Origin: Fontibacillus panacisegetis
GTDB lineage: Bacteria; Bacillota; Bacilli; Paenibacillales; Paenibacillaceae
Length of the DNA: 64,000 nt
Reading direction: 5' to 3'
Assembly (NCBI RefSeq): GCF_900102215.1
Contig: NZ_FNBG01000028.1
Coordinates: 1-64,000 of the forward strand
Within the stretch, counting starts at the first letter, position 1. Each line of letters begins with the position of its first letter. Below, one piece after another: positions 37,611-47,069 of the stretch. Under the pieces are notes generated by a model. That model saw nothing but the letters and a program-made list of their open reading frames with translations. It searched no databases and had not been told where the DNA came from. Position numbers and translations under genes: made by a program.

Positions 37611-37676
37611 TGTCGGAAAATTTTTTGCGCTTGGTTCCGGTATATGACAAACTTTCCACTTGACCCCTCCTATAAT
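37611..37676 (+). promoter_or_regulatory. spoIIE promoter with 21-bp spacing and Spo0A-like box
   Basis: ATGACA at 37644-37649 (5 of 6) and TATAAT at 37671-37676 are spaced exactly 21 nt. This matches the unusual spacing known for B. subtilis spoIIE, a sigma-A promoter activated by Spo0A. TGTCGGA at 37611-37617 is a one-mismatch Spo0A box upstream of the -35. Confidence 0.65.
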
Positions 37677-37716
37677 GGGACATACCTCACAAAAACGGAA
37701 AAGGTGGTGCTTGGTG

Positions 37717-40221
37717 ATGGAGAAGTGGAACGTCACCCTGTTTCCAGGGATGAAGAACGGGAAGGGGAAGAAATGGGCAATTAACTGGAGTGTCCTGATG
37801 AATCATGGGGTGATTGGTAAAGCTCGACAGGTGGTTGACGTAAATAAGTGGAATGGGCTGTTTATCATCATGAGCTTCCTACTAGGCAGAGCACTGATTT
37901 TAGATGAGTTGTCTCCCTTTGGCGCTGCTTTTTTTGCGGTAATGATGTTTATGCGTCGTGATATCGTGATCCTATCGGGGGCAACTATGATTCTGGGAGC
38001 GATGTTCGCCCCTGGTCATCATGAAGTATTCATTGCTGCAGAGCTGCTTATTTATTATTTGATTCATAAGGGCATGGAATCTTTTGAACGGGCGGATATT
38101 TCATATGCTCCGCTTATGGTGTTCACCAGTACGTTTTTTGTTGGGCTATTCGGAGCGGTAATTGGGCCATCCTTAACTTGGTACGCAATGCTAATCATGA
38201 TGATGGATGCAGTTTTAAGCTTTATGCTGACGCTAGTATTTATACAGGCAGTACCTGTTTTTACCTATCGCAAAAGAAACTATCAACTACGCAATGAAGA
38301 AATACTATGTTTGGTTATTTTACTAGCATCTGTTATGACAGGACTGGTCGGTTGGGAAATTTCAGGTTTATCCGTTGAACATATATTAACAAGGTATTTG
38401 ATATTGTTATTCGCTCTTGTAGGAGGTGCATCTCTTGGTGCGTCGGTTGGTGTAGTTACAGGATTAATTCTTAGTCTTGCCAACACAGGCGCTTTATATC
38501 AAATGAGCTTGCTTGCTTTTTCCGGGATGCTGGCAGGGATGCTGCGGGAAGGACGTAAATGGGCTGTCGGGTTTGGAATGCTGCTAGGGTCGTCTATTTT
38601 ATCGATATATTTGACTGGACCTACCGATGTGCTGGCTTCTACATGGGAGAGCTGTATTGCTGTTCTGTTCTTTCTCTTAACGCCAAAGTCGATAACTAGT
38701 GCTATTTCGAAATATATACCAGGTACGCAGGATCATAACAAAACCCAGCATGAATACGCTAAACGAATGCGTGAAGTAACAGCGGGGAGAGTATCCCAGT
38801 TTTCGCAAGTGTTCAAGCAATTGTCCCGCAGCTTCGGGCAGATGGCCAGCTCTGGTGAATTGATGAAGCGTGGCGAGGATGTCGATCATTTTATGAATGC
38901 GGTTACTGAAGGTGCTTGCCGAACATGCTTCCGCCGCAAGACCTGCTGGGACGGTAACTTTTATCAAACCTATAAATATATGACCGAAATGATGACTGCC
39001 ATTGAAAACAACCCTGAGATTCATAACGAAGATCTTCCGCCAAAATGGAGCAAGCTTTGCATGAAGACGGATCAAGTACTGAATGTGATGAAATGCGAAT
39101 ATGATCACTACCAAAATGATATGCACTGGAAACGGCAAATATACGATAGTCGTCAGCTAGTGGCTGAGCAATTGTCTGGGGTATCCCAGGTGATGGAGGA
39201 TCTGGCAAAAGAAATTCAACGCGAGGGACAAGCCATGTATAAGCAGGAGGAGCAAATCCGCGAAGCTTTGGAGAAAATGGGGCTCTCCATTCATAACATT
39301 GACATTGTTAGCCTGGACCATGGCAATGTTGAGATTGAGATCGTCCATGCCTACACCCGGGGGTTTGATGAATGCCGTAAAATCATTGCCCCGCTCTTAT
39401 CTGATATCGTGGGTGAGCATATAGCTGTGATAAATGAAGTAATGACAGGAGGGAGAGGAAGAGAAGGACTTGCAACAGTCACATTTGGTTCGGCTAAAAC
39501 TTTTGAGATTACGACAGGGGTTGCCGGGACAGCTAAAGGGGGGGATTTACTCTCAGGCGATAGCTTCAGTGCGAAGGAGTTAGGCAACGGAACTTACGCA
39601 GTAGCGCTGAGCGATGGCATGGGAAATGGGGAAAGGGCAAGATTGGAGAGCAGCTCAGCACTAAATATTTTAGAGCAACTGCTGCAATCCGGTATGGATG
39701 AGACGCTGGCGATTAAATCGGTTAATTCGATTCTGATGCTCAGGTCACCAGATGAAGTATATGCGACGGTTGATATGGCCCTGATCGACGAATATTCGGC
39801 CAGAACTACATTTATGAAAATCGGCTCCTCTCCGAGCTTTATCAAACGTGGAAATGACGTCATACCGATTTCGGCAAGCAATCTCCCTATAGGCATCATT
39901 CAGGATATAGAAGTAGATCTTGTAACAGTTCAGCTATATCCAGGGGATACGTTAGTTATGATGACGGACGGCATTTATGATGCTCCCGGCTACGCTGTGA
40001 ATAAAGAGCTGTGGATCAAACGGCTGATTCAGGAAATCGATTCTGAAGAGCCTCAAGAAATCGCTGATTGTCTACTAGAATCTGTTATTCGTTATCAGAA
40101 AAATATGATCCATGATGATATGACGGTAGTTGTAGCTAAAATAGATCATTTAATGCCTCAGTGGTCTACGTTGCATATCCCGGGAATTTCCCGACTGGAG
40201 CGACCAAGAACAGTAAGTTAG
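37717..40221 (+). CDS. spoIIE: Stage II sporulation protein E, PP2C phosphatase
   Basis: This 834-residue protein has an N-terminal region with about ten transmembrane segments (about 45-320), a central FtsZ-interacting domain, and a C-terminal PP2C serine phosphatase (about 590-815) with ALSDGMGNGERA and MMTDGIYDAPG metal motifs. It dephosphorylates SpoIIAA to activate sigma-F and acts in polar septation. The frame opens at 37660, but AAAGGTGGTG near 37700 supports ATG 37717. Confidence 0.96.
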   Translation: MEKWNVTLFPGMKNGKGKKWAINWSVLMNHGVIGKARQVVDVNKWNGLFIIMSFLLGRALILDELSPFGAAFFAVMMFMRRDIVILSGATMILGAMFAPGHHEVFIAAELLIYYLIHKGMESFERADISYAPLMVFTSTFFVGLFGAVIGPSLTWYAMLIMMMDAVLSFMLTLVFIQAVPVFTYRKRNYQLRNEEILCLVILLASVMTGLVGWEISGLSVEHILTRYLILLFALVGGASLGASVGVVTGLILSLANTGALYQMSLLAFSGMLAGMLREGRKWAVGFGMLLGSSILSIYLTGPTDVLASTWESCIAVLFFLLTPKSITSAISKYIPGTQDHNKTQHEYAKRMREVTAGRVSQFSQVFKQLSRSFGQMASSGELMKRGEDVDHFMNAVTEGACRTCFRRKTCWDGNFYQTYKYMTEMMTAIENNPEIHNEDLPPKWSKLCMKTDQVLNVMKCEYDHYQNDMHWKRQIYDSRQLVAEQLSGVSQVMEDLAKEIQREGQAMYKQEEQIREALEKMGLSIHNIDIVSLDHGNVEIEIVHAYTRGFDECRKIIAPLLSDIVGEHIAVINEVMTGGRGREGLATVTFGSAKTFEITTGVAGTAKGGDLLSGDSFSAKELGNGTYAVALSDGMGNGERARLESSSALNILEQLLQSGMDETLAIKSVNSILMLRSPDEVYATVDMALIDEYSARTTFMKIGSSPSFIKRGNDVIPISASNLPIGIIQDIEVDLVTVQLYPGDTLVMMTDGIYDAPGYAVNKELWIKRLIQEIDSEEPQEIADCLLESVIRYQKNMIHDDMTVVVAKIDHLMPQWSTLHIPGISRLERPRTVS

Positions 40222-40369
40222 GCAATAAAGACTATGACATAAGGAGGTAGTGTTCACATAAACGACAAATAAATGGTAATTTTTTCATGGTTAATTGCGG
40301 AAATTGATAGTAACGTTGTAACATTACCTATTTCTTGATGAGTTCCAGAAATTTAAAACAGTCAAATTT

Positions 40370-40456
40370 AATACATTCCGGCAAAGCTATTGAAAAATAG
40401 TGACGCAAAGCTATAGGGACTACTTCCGTAGAGGAAATGTCAGCCAGTTGCACATG
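40370..40456 (+). promoter_or_regulatory. Cyclic di-GMP-I riboswitch (GEMM-I)
   Basis: The GEMM-I core is readable in order: CCGGCAAAGC, a short P2 hairpin GCTATTGAAAAATAGT with GAAA-type loop, GACGCAAAGCTATAGGG, ACTACTTCCGTAGAGG (P3) and GTCAGCCAGTTGCA closing P1. The tetraloop-receptor arrangement and GACGCAAAGC block are diagnostic. The terminator starts 6 nt after P1. The downstream gene is a chemoreceptor, a frequent target of c-di-GMP switches. Confidence 0.9.
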
Positions 40457-40461
40457 AAGAG

Positions 40462-40505
40462 GGTAACCTATGCGGTTTTTTTTGAAACTGGGTTATCTTT
40501 TTTTT
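40462..40505 (+). terminator. Terminator of the c-di-GMP riboswitch expression platform
   Basis: GGTAACC at 40462-40468 pairs with GGTTATC at 40491-40497 (one G-U), followed by eight T residues. A smaller AACC/GGTT hairpin with T run at about 40466-40482 lies inside. No alternative antiterminator pairing was worked out, so whether c-di-GMP turns expression on or off is not known. Confidence 0.8.
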
Positions 40506-40621
40506 GTCTGTTTGTGCATTGGAATGTACTGCTGTGGAAGGGGGACTATGACGACCGTACAAGAGATGCAGTAGGAAAAGCACGCTATTTACACTAGTAG
40601 ACTGAAGAGGAGACTGGAGAA

Positions 40622-42367
40622 ATGTTTAAATTCATTAATCGATGGAGTATCGTCACAAAAAACATGGTACTAACAAGTTTATCCATCATTATGACGGGCA
40701 TCATACTTATCACTTCTAGTTATTATATTCAGGGTGGAGTACTTAGAAATCAGCTGGAAGGTGACTCTCACAAGGTAATGGAAGCTTGGATGAACAAGAT
40801 TACTTCGGCAGAAGCTGCTGAGGCAATGAAAAATACGGATCGGAATTCAGCAATTCAGAAGAAATTGACAGAATTGTTTGACGAGCTGTCAGCAACTCAT
40901 CCAAATGTAGCCCAGGGATATATTTTTGGGTCAGAAGTCATCGATAACAGTACGCAAATGATTTCTTTTCCTACAGCTATTTTGGATATGTTTGAGGGTG
41001 AAGGTCTCCATTTAGGAGATATGCTGGGACAACCTTCCTTTCACGTAAAAGGTGTACAGGAAATGCTGCAAAGTAAAGAAATTACATATACCAAGCCGTA
41101 TAAAGATGATTATGGTATGTGGTTGACTGTTTTATATCCATTCCAAGATGAGAACGGGAAAATATTTGCTTACATGGGCATGGATTTCGATGCCAGCATC
41201 ATTATGACGGGCCAGCAGGATCTATTGAAAAATACGGTAGTGGCATTGTTAGTGATTTTGTTAGTTATATTGTCGTTGCAGTACTATTTCATTCGACGGA
41301 GTTTTGCTCCAATTAAGGATCTGATGGGGGCACTGGATCGGTTAAGTCACGGCGATTTTAGTGTTCAGTTGAAAGCCGGAAATGATGAGCTTGGTCGTGT
41401 AAATGAGAAGTTTAATACTACTGTAAGCAATATAAATCATCTGGTAACTGTAATCAAGACAAGCTCCAATCAATCTGCAGAGCAGTCGAGGGTGTTGTTT
41501 ACTGCTGTAGAGGATAATCATCAGAGCTCTATGAATATTACGAATCACATTGAGGAAATTTCGAACAAGGTCATGCAGCAAAGCAAATCTCTTACTGAGA
41601 GTGTTGCATCCTTGGAGGAGATTGGTTTAGGCGTAAATACAATTGCCGGCAATACCTCTGCGCTATCCGAAGCGTCTCTGCAAATGAAAGATCAATCGGA
41701 GCTTGGTGGAAACAATATTGATGAAGTAATAAAGCAAATGGATGCTATTCAGAGATCGGTTCGGAATTCGGTGGTCTCGATTGAACAGCTTCAGAAGCGT
41801 TCAGGAGAAATTGAGGAAATCGTACAAGTCATTACGCAAATTGCAGCGCAAACCCATCTGTTATCACTAAATGCCAGCATTGAAGCTGCACGAGCCGGTG
41901 AAGACGGGCGTGGATTTGCTGTAGTAGCGAATGAGGTCAAGAAATTGGCTGAGGAATCCGGGAAGTCAGCAGAGATGATTGCAGAGCTCGTTCATACTAT
42001 TCAGAATGAAACGTTGACGGCTGTAACGGCAATTAAAGAGGGCGATGAAAATGTAGAATCGGGAATAGAAATTGTGAAGGATACAGGAGTACTCTTTTAC
42101 AATATTTTGAATGCAACAGAAGAGATTACGAGTCAAATTCAAGAGGTTTCTGCAGCTACAGAGGAAATGGTGGCAGAGACAGAACAAATTACTGCTGCAT
42201 TCAAGCAAATCTCTGTTTTGGCTGAGAGAAATGCAACTGTAGCAGAGGATATTAAATCGAATGCTCTGGAGCAGCGTACATCTGCAGGTAAAATTGTGGA
42301 GTCGGCTGAGCAGTTGAACCAGGTTTCTGGTGAACTGGAACAGGTAGTTCAAAGATTGAAGTTATAG
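40622..42367 (+). CDS. Methyl-accepting chemotaxis protein with extracellular Cache-like domain
   Basis: This is a 581-residue chemoreceptor: TM1 about 15-35, an extracellular single-Cache-like sensor (about 36-200, with [20 protein letters not shown]), TM2 about 204-225, HAMP (about 226-280) and the signalling domain. Its hairpin tip reads [20 protein letters not shown] (about 415-434). The ligand cannot be predicted. It lies behind a c-di-GMP riboswitch and 32 nt before the NRPS-like gene, so both probably share one transcript. B. subtilis has no MCP at this position. Confidence 0.9.
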   Translation: MFKFINRWSIVTKNMVLTSLSIIMTGIILITSSYYIQGGVLRNQLEGDSHKVMEAWMNKITSAEAAEAMKNTDRNSAIQKKLTELFDELSATHPNVAQGYIFGSEVIDNSTQMISFPTAILDMFEGEGLHLGDMLGQPSFHVKGVQEMLQSKEITYTKPYKDDYGMWLTVLYPFQDENGKIFAYMGMDFDASIIMTGQQDLLKNTVVALLVILLVILSLQYYFIRRSFAPIKDLMGALDRLSHGDFSVQLKAGNDELGRVNEKFNTTVSNINHLVTVIKTSSNQSAEQSRVLFTAVEDNHQSSMNITNHIEEISNKVMQQSKSLTESVASLEEIGLGVNTIAGNTSALSEASLQMKDQSELGGNNIDEVIKQMDAIQRSVRNSVVSIEQLQKRSGEIEEIVQVITQIAAQTHLLSLNASIEAARAGEDGRGFAVVANEVKKLAEESGKSAEMIAELVHTIQNETLTAVTAIKEGDENVESGIEIVKDTGVLFYNILNATEEITSQIQEVSAATEEMVAETEQITAAFKQISVLAERNATVAEDIKSNALEQRTSAGKIVESAEQLNQVSGELEQVVQRLKL

Positions 42368-42399
42368 AGAGATTTCAGCGACCAAGGAGTGGTTTATAG

Positions 42400-45300
42400 G
42401 TGAGTTCCGTTCTGGTGAAACAGGATGTCCGGGAATTTTGGCAAAAGGAGCTTTGGTTACCGTTACCGGGATTAGATTTATATACCGATTATTCAAAACT
42501 TGCTGCCAGCCGTGCTGAGCAGACGACCATATACCCGCTGGATCTTACAAAATCTCAACTAGATAAGCTATCAGCAGCAGGAGATCAACAAGCATGGATG
42601 ATTACAGGTTACTTGGTTTTATTGTTCAGAATGAGTGGCGAAAAGGATCAACTAGTAGGAGTTAAAGATCATAACGGTCATATTCTGCCACTGCGAGTAG
42701 CGTGCGAGCCTGGGATGACTTATCAGGAGCTTTATACGTCGATCAGAGGCAAGCTGAACCAGCTAAATTCAGCCAGTCTTCCATTAAAAGAGATAGAAGA
42801 GCTTGTCGGCCATACGCAAATTGTGCAGACCCTATACGGTGATGATGATACGTATGCTTCAAGTCGTCTGAACTGGTCTGTAGAAAATGAGAATTCTGAA
42901 TGTCGTATCCTCATAAAATATGACCGCTATCTTTTTAAGGAAGATACTGTTCGTAAGCTTGCTGCACACTATGAATCTATTGTGAAAGCAGCTATAGAGA
43001 ATGACAGTATTGCGATTGGCAGCATTCCGATTCTGACGGCAGAGGATGAGGAAGCATATGTTCAGCTAAATGATACGACAAAGGAGTGGGACATGCCTTC
43101 AAATGGTGTTGTAGGTATGTTCCAACGTTCGGCAGAACAATTTCCGGATCGCGTGGCCCTATCAACGGATGGCAGGCAGCTGACCTACCGTCAGCTGGAT
43201 TATCTATCGGGCAGGTTAGCTAAGAAGCTGAGAGAGCAGGGCCTTCATAAGGGGAACTTTGTATCGATTTATATGGAACGCAGTATAGAGGCTGTGATCA
43301 GTATGCTCGGTGTAATCAAAGCTGGAGGAGCATATGTTCCACTAGACCCGGAGCATCCAGACGATCGGAACTCTTACATTATCGATGATACGAAATGTCC
43401 AATTGTCATAACTAAGGATATTTATAAATCCAAGCTAATATCGTTTATGGCTTCAGGTACAGAGCAAGTAAGTTTATTAAGCTTGGAATCGATCTTCAGT
43501 GAAGATATAGGAGACATGGAAGGATCAGAAAAGTCACAAGAGTTGACAGGATATGTTGATGTGGAGATAACTTCTGATGATATCGCCTATATCATCTATA
43601 CTTCGGGAACTACGGGTAGACCTAAGGGTGTTCTGATTCCTCATATTGGGGTCGTTAACTTGGCAATGACTACAGTGGAGCATCTGAATTTTTCGGAAAA
43701 TGATGTAATCCTGCAGTATTCAACGTTTAGTTTCGATGCGTCTGTGTATGACATTTTTAGCGCACTATGCTCTGGTGCTCAGCTTCATCTATTGTCGGGG
43801 GAACAGCGCTATTCGGTAGAAGCATTTACTTCAGGTATTGAAGAGACGGGGGCAACGCGAATTGGTATTTTACCAACGGTATTCTTCAACCAGTTGTCAG
43901 CGTATCTCACTGAGAAGGATGCGTCAAAATACGTATCTATTAAGAGCTTTGTTATCGGCGGAGAGGCGTTGTCAGGTGAGGCAGTTCGTGGATTGCAAAA
44001 GAAGCTTCCACATTGTCCGATGATTGTAAATGCGTACGGACCTACTGAAGTAACAGTGGTGACGACAACACATACGTTGGATGGTCCGGTATCGGAGCAT
44101 TTATCAACCATTAGCATCGGTAAGCCGATCCATAACTATGAAGTGCTCATTGTGAATGAGAATAACCAGCCTTGTCCTATAAATGTATCTGGAGAGCTTC
44201 TCATCCATTCCGTGGGCCTTGCTAGGGGATATTTGAACCAACCGGAAAAGACGGAGGAAGCTTTTATTAAGGACCCTGTTCATCTGGGCTCTGATAAAAG
44301 ATTTTACCGTTCCGGAGATCTGGTTCGTCTGTCAAGCGGAGGATTGGAGTATATCGGCCGTAAGGACCTGCAGGTAAAGATTCGCGGTTACCGGATTGAA
44401 ATCGGGGAAATCGAGGAGAATCTTGCCAAGCACGACGATATTAAAGACGTAGCGATTATCGCCAAGAGTAATGATGTAGGGGAAAAAATGCTGGTTGCCT
44501 TTTATACATCGAAAGAAGGAACCCCGATTCACAAATCGGAGCTTGCTTCTTTTCTGAAAGCAAAGGTTCCAACATACATGGTGCCGTCACATTTTGTGTT
44601 CCTTGAGTCTATGCCAATATCCCCAACCGGAAAGATGGATCGCAAACGTCTGGACATCTACGACATCCCAGAGACATTGGAAGAAGTGTCTGAGAATTAC
44701 GCCGCGCCAGAGAACGAGCTGCAGCAAACAATAGCGAGTGCTTGGCAGCAAGTGCTTCACAGAACCTCTATAGGCATTTATGATGATTTTTTTGAAATTG
44801 GCGGTCACTCTCTTAAAATTATTGAGATTCTTGTCTTGCTTAAACCAAGCTTTCCCAAGTTAAAAATCAATGATTTCTTCGTAAATCCTACGATAGCGCG
44901 CTTAGCGGAACGGATCATAGTGCTGAATGATGAACAGGCTGATGAATCAGGTCAGGATCATTTCAAGGAGATCAGGGACCTGGAGGAGTATCCGCATAGC
45001 TTTGGCAGCGAAGGAATGGCGAAGTGTGGTGCTATGAAACAAGGTCATATTTTATTGACGGGGGCAACAGGATACCTGGGATCTACGCTGCTATATGAAT
45101 TGCTTGCTACATCAGATAGCGTTATTTATTGCTTGGTGCGTCCTGCTTCCGGAATTGCTCCGTATCAGCGTCTGGTAGATGTGATGTGCGATTATTATGG
45201 ACAAGAGATCGCTGAGAGAATGGATGGACGTGTCGTTGTTATCTCCGGGGATCTGGAGCAGGAGCATTTAGGCCTTAGTGCAGCAGACAGAAGTCTGCTT

Positions 45301-46149
45301 GAGGAGCATATAGACTCAATTATTCACTGTGGGGCAGAGGTGAAGCATTTCGGTGATGCCGATTATTTTACACGCGTAAATGTTGAAAGTACGGATCGTT
45401 TGCTTGCGCTGGCCCGTGGCAAAAATGTCCGCTTTCATTATATATCTACTTTAGGTATCCCTGAAGATTTGGCTTTCGGGGGGAAATGGGATCATTTCAT
45501 AGGCTCGGGCTATGGAGATAGTATTTGTACGGACAACGTGTATACTAACAGCAAGCTGGATGCTGAGAAGCTGGTAGTCAAAACCTGCGAAGATGAGGGC
45601 GTACGTGCTACTGTCTATCGTATCGGTAATTTGTCATGTCATTCTAAGACAGGCTCATTCCAGAAAAACATTGATAACAATGCTTTTTATAGAATGTTGA
45701 AAGCGATGATGCTTCTTGGAAAGGCTCCAAAAGTAAGCTGGTACGTTGATTTTACTCCAATTGACTATGCCGGAAAGTCTGTTGTTAATCTGGCTCTTCA
45801 GGATGAATCGGCAGGTACAGTTTTTCATATATGCAACCCGACGCAAATACTGTATGAGGACATGGTACAGATGCTGCAGGATTATGGGTACAAAATCGAG
45901 CTGCTGGAATTGTCCGAATATGAAGCATGGGTGCTCGACAGCAGTCAGCCGAAGGATCGTACAGGAATGGAGCTTGCTATGGCACAATTGGAAGGTGACG
46001 GGGCTAAAAATTCAGCTTACCGATTCGCTTGTCCACGTGCAACGCAATTTTTGGCAGGTACGGGCGTCTACTGTCATGTTCCGAATGCACAATTTTTTGC
46101 GCGAATGCTAGATTACGCTGTATCGATTGGATATTTTCCGAAGCTATAG
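42400..46149 (+). CDS. Single-module NRPS-like enzyme: partial C, adenylation, carrier, thioester reductase
   Basis: This is a 1249-residue protein. Residues 1-225 look like the C-terminal lobe of a condensation domain (FWQKEL, LPLRVACEPGMTYQELYTSI) without the HHxxxDG catalytic motif. The A domain (about 230-740) has YIIYTSGTTGRPKG (397-410) and FDASVYD (445-451). The carrier domain has GGHSLKI with the phosphopantetheine serine at 804. The reductase (about 880-1249) has GHILLTGATGYLGS and the YTNSK catalytic pair Y1048/K1052. Such A-T-R enzymes activate an amino or aryl acid and release it as an aldehyde or alcohol. The start is GTG 42400 after AAGGAGTGG. Confidence 0.88.
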   Translation: MSSVLVKQDVREFWQKELWLPLPGLDLYTDYSKLAASRAEQTTIYPLDLTKSQLDKLSAAGDQQAWMITGYLVLLFRMSGEKDQLVGVKDHNGHILPLRVACEPGMTYQELYTSIRGKLNQLNSASLPLKEIEELVGHTQIVQTLYGDDDTYASSRLNWSVENENSECRILIKYDRYLFKEDTVRKLAAHYESIVKAAIENDSIAIGSIPILTAEDEEAYVQLNDTTKEWDMPSNGVVGMFQRSAEQFPDRVALSTDGRQLTYRQLDYLSGRLAKKLREQGLHKGNFVSIYMERSIEAVISMLGVIKAGGAYVPLDPEHPDDRNSYIIDDTKCPIVITKDIYKSKLISFMASGTEQVSLLSLESIFSEDIGDMEGSEKSQELTGYVDVEITSDDIAYIIYTSGTTGRPKGVLIPHIGVVNLAMTTVEHLNFSENDVILQYSTFSFDASVYDIFSALCSGAQLHLLSGEQRYSVEAFTSGIEETGATRIGILPTVFFNQLSAYLTEKDASKYVSIKSFVIGGEALSGEAVRGLQKKLPHCPMIVNAYGPTEVTVVTTTHTLDGPVSEHLSTISIGKPIHNYEVLIVNENNQPCPINVSGELLIHSVGLARGYLNQPEKTEEAFIKDPVHLGSDKRFYRSGDLVRLSSGGLEYIGRKDLQVKIRGYRIEIGEIEENLAKHDDIKDVAIIAKSNDVGEKMLVAFYTSKEGTPIHKSELASFLKAKVPTYMVPSHFVFLESMPISPTGKMDRKRLDIYDIPETLEEVSENYAAPENELQQTIASAWQQVLHRTSIGIYDDFFEIGGHSLKIIEILVLLKPSFPKLKINDFFVNPTIARLAERIIVLNDEQADESGQDHFKEIRDLEEYPHSFGSEGMAKCGAMKQGHILLTGATGYLGSTLLYELLATSDSVIYCLVRPASGIAPYQRLVDVMCDYYGQEIAERMDGRVVVISGDLEQEHLGLSAADRSLLEEHIDSIIHCGAEVKHFGDADYFTRVNVESTDRLLALARGKNVRFHYISTLGIPEDLAFGGKWDHFIGSGYGDSICTDNVYTNSKLDAEKLVVKTCEDEGVRATVYRIGNLSCHSKTGSFQKNIDNNAFYRMLKAMMLLGKAPKVSWYVDFTPIDYAGKSVVNLALQDESAGTVFHICNPTQILYEDMVQMLQDYGYKIELLELSEYEAWVLDSSQPKDRTGMELAMAQLEGDGAKNSAYRFACPRATQFLAGTGVYCHVPNAQFFARMLDYAVSIGYFPKL

Positions 46150-46185
46150 TACTGACGATCAATTTTCTAGATATTTATTCGAAGA

Positions 46186-46222
46186 GGTCGAGTCAATGAT
46201 AGATACGTTGGCTCGGCCCTTT
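46186..46222 (+). terminator. Probable terminator of the chemoreceptor/NRPS operon
   Basis: GGTCGAGTCAA at 46186-46196 pairs with TTGGCTCGGCC at 46208-46218 (11 bp, two G-U), followed by CTTTG. The T run is short, so strength is moderate. Confidence 0.5.
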
Positions 46223-46322
46223 GTCATATGCAGTGATTTTCGTCGTTCTCCTAGTTTGAACTCTTAATTTGGTGGAAATACTAGAAACGAGAGATTAGAA
46301 CGAAGAGAGGGCGGGATATTTG

Positions 46323-47069
46323 ATGAAGCAAATTATGCTGATTACGGATGGATGCTCCAATGTGGGAGAAAGCCCGGTTTTGGCTGCGGCTCTGGCAAGA
46401 CAGGAAGGAATCACGGTCAATGTGGTCGGTATTGTGGATTATGGAACTATTGGTGAGTTGGGTAGTGCTGAAATTTCCGAGATTGCAAAAGCCGGCGGTG
46501 GTATGAGTCGTCTTTCAGGAACGGAGAAGTTAGCGCAGACAATGCAAATGATGACCCGGAAAACAGTAGTACAGACCATTCAACATGCGGTGAATAAGGA
46601 GCTAAGACAGATATTGGGCGGGTCAGAGATGGAGGATTTGCCACCGGAGAAACGTTCTCAGGTTGTTGAGGTGATTGATGAGCTGAGCGAGAATAGTCCG
46701 CTGGAGGTAGCGTTGCTCATTGATGCAAGTGCAAGTATGAAGCCTAAGCTGCCAGCAGTGGAGAATGCGATCCGTGATATGATGTTAAGTCTTGGGGCGA
46801 GAAACGGACGAAGCAGCCTTGCGGTATTTCATTTTCCAGGCAAGCATGGCGGGGAGGATGCTGTGCTAGATTTGGACTGGACGACAAATTTGGAATCTGT
46901 TCGCTCCATTTTTCAGCATCTTTCGATGAGGGGGGCGACACCAACGGGTCCAGCGATCTTGAAGGTGATTGAATTCTTTAGGTATGGTACACTGAAGGGA
47001 CAAAGTAACGAGAACTGGCCGGTCGAATCAGGCCAGGGAGAAGGGATGCTCGGTGACTACGTCGTCTAA
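46323..47069 (+). CDS. yabS: VWA domain protein (YabS)
   Basis: This is a 248-residue protein with two von Willebrand A-like halves. The second carries the metal-ion-dependent adhesion site LLIDASASMKPKLP (about 136-149) and a later GGEDAVLDLDWT segment. YabS sits between spoIIE and the kinase yabT in B. subtilis, and its role is unknown. The ATG at 46323 is favoured over the TTG one codon earlier (46320). The 3' end overlaps yabT by 17 nt. Confidence 0.85.
   Translation: MKQIMLITDGCSNVGESPVLAAALARQEGITVNVVGIVDYGTIGELGSAEISEIAKAGGGMSRLSGTEKLAQTMQMMTRKTVVQTIQHAVNKELRQILGGSEMEDLPPEKRSQVVEVIDELSENSPLEVALLIDASASMKPKLPAVENAIRDMMLSLGARNGRSSLAVFHFPGKHGGEDAVLDLDWTTNLESVRSIFQHLSMRGATPTGPAILKVIEFFRYGTLKGQSNENWPVESGQGEGMLGDYVV

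Larger units (their letters stand above)
37310..37716. other. 407-bp region between yabR and spoIIE
   Basis: This region holds the yabR terminator and the spoIIE control region. The tRNA genes found here in B. subtilis are not present. Between 37370 and 37600 only AT-rich sequence without recognised features is seen. Confidence 0.6.
40222..40621. other. 400-bp leader region before the chemoreceptor gene
   Basis: A good Shine-Dalgarno AAGGAGG at 40241-40247 is followed only by GTG TTC ACA TAA, so it serves no gene. After AT-rich sequence comes a c-di-GMP-I riboswitch (40370-40456) and a terminator (40462-40505). No clear promoter was found. Confidence 0.7.

Noticed and set aside
37310..37716. 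tRNA genes as in B. subtilis between yabR and spoIIE
   Set aside because: No cloverleaf, T-loop (GGTTCRA) or CCA-type end was seen in this interval.
40400..40597. 65-residue open frame after spoIIE
   Set aside because: It runs through the c-di-GMP aptamer and its terminator, has no ribosome site and a composition that is not protein-like.
42400..43060. Full condensation domain at the NRPS start
   Set aside because: The HHxxxDG motif is absent in all frames in the visible upstream sequence, so only a C-terminal lobe is supported.
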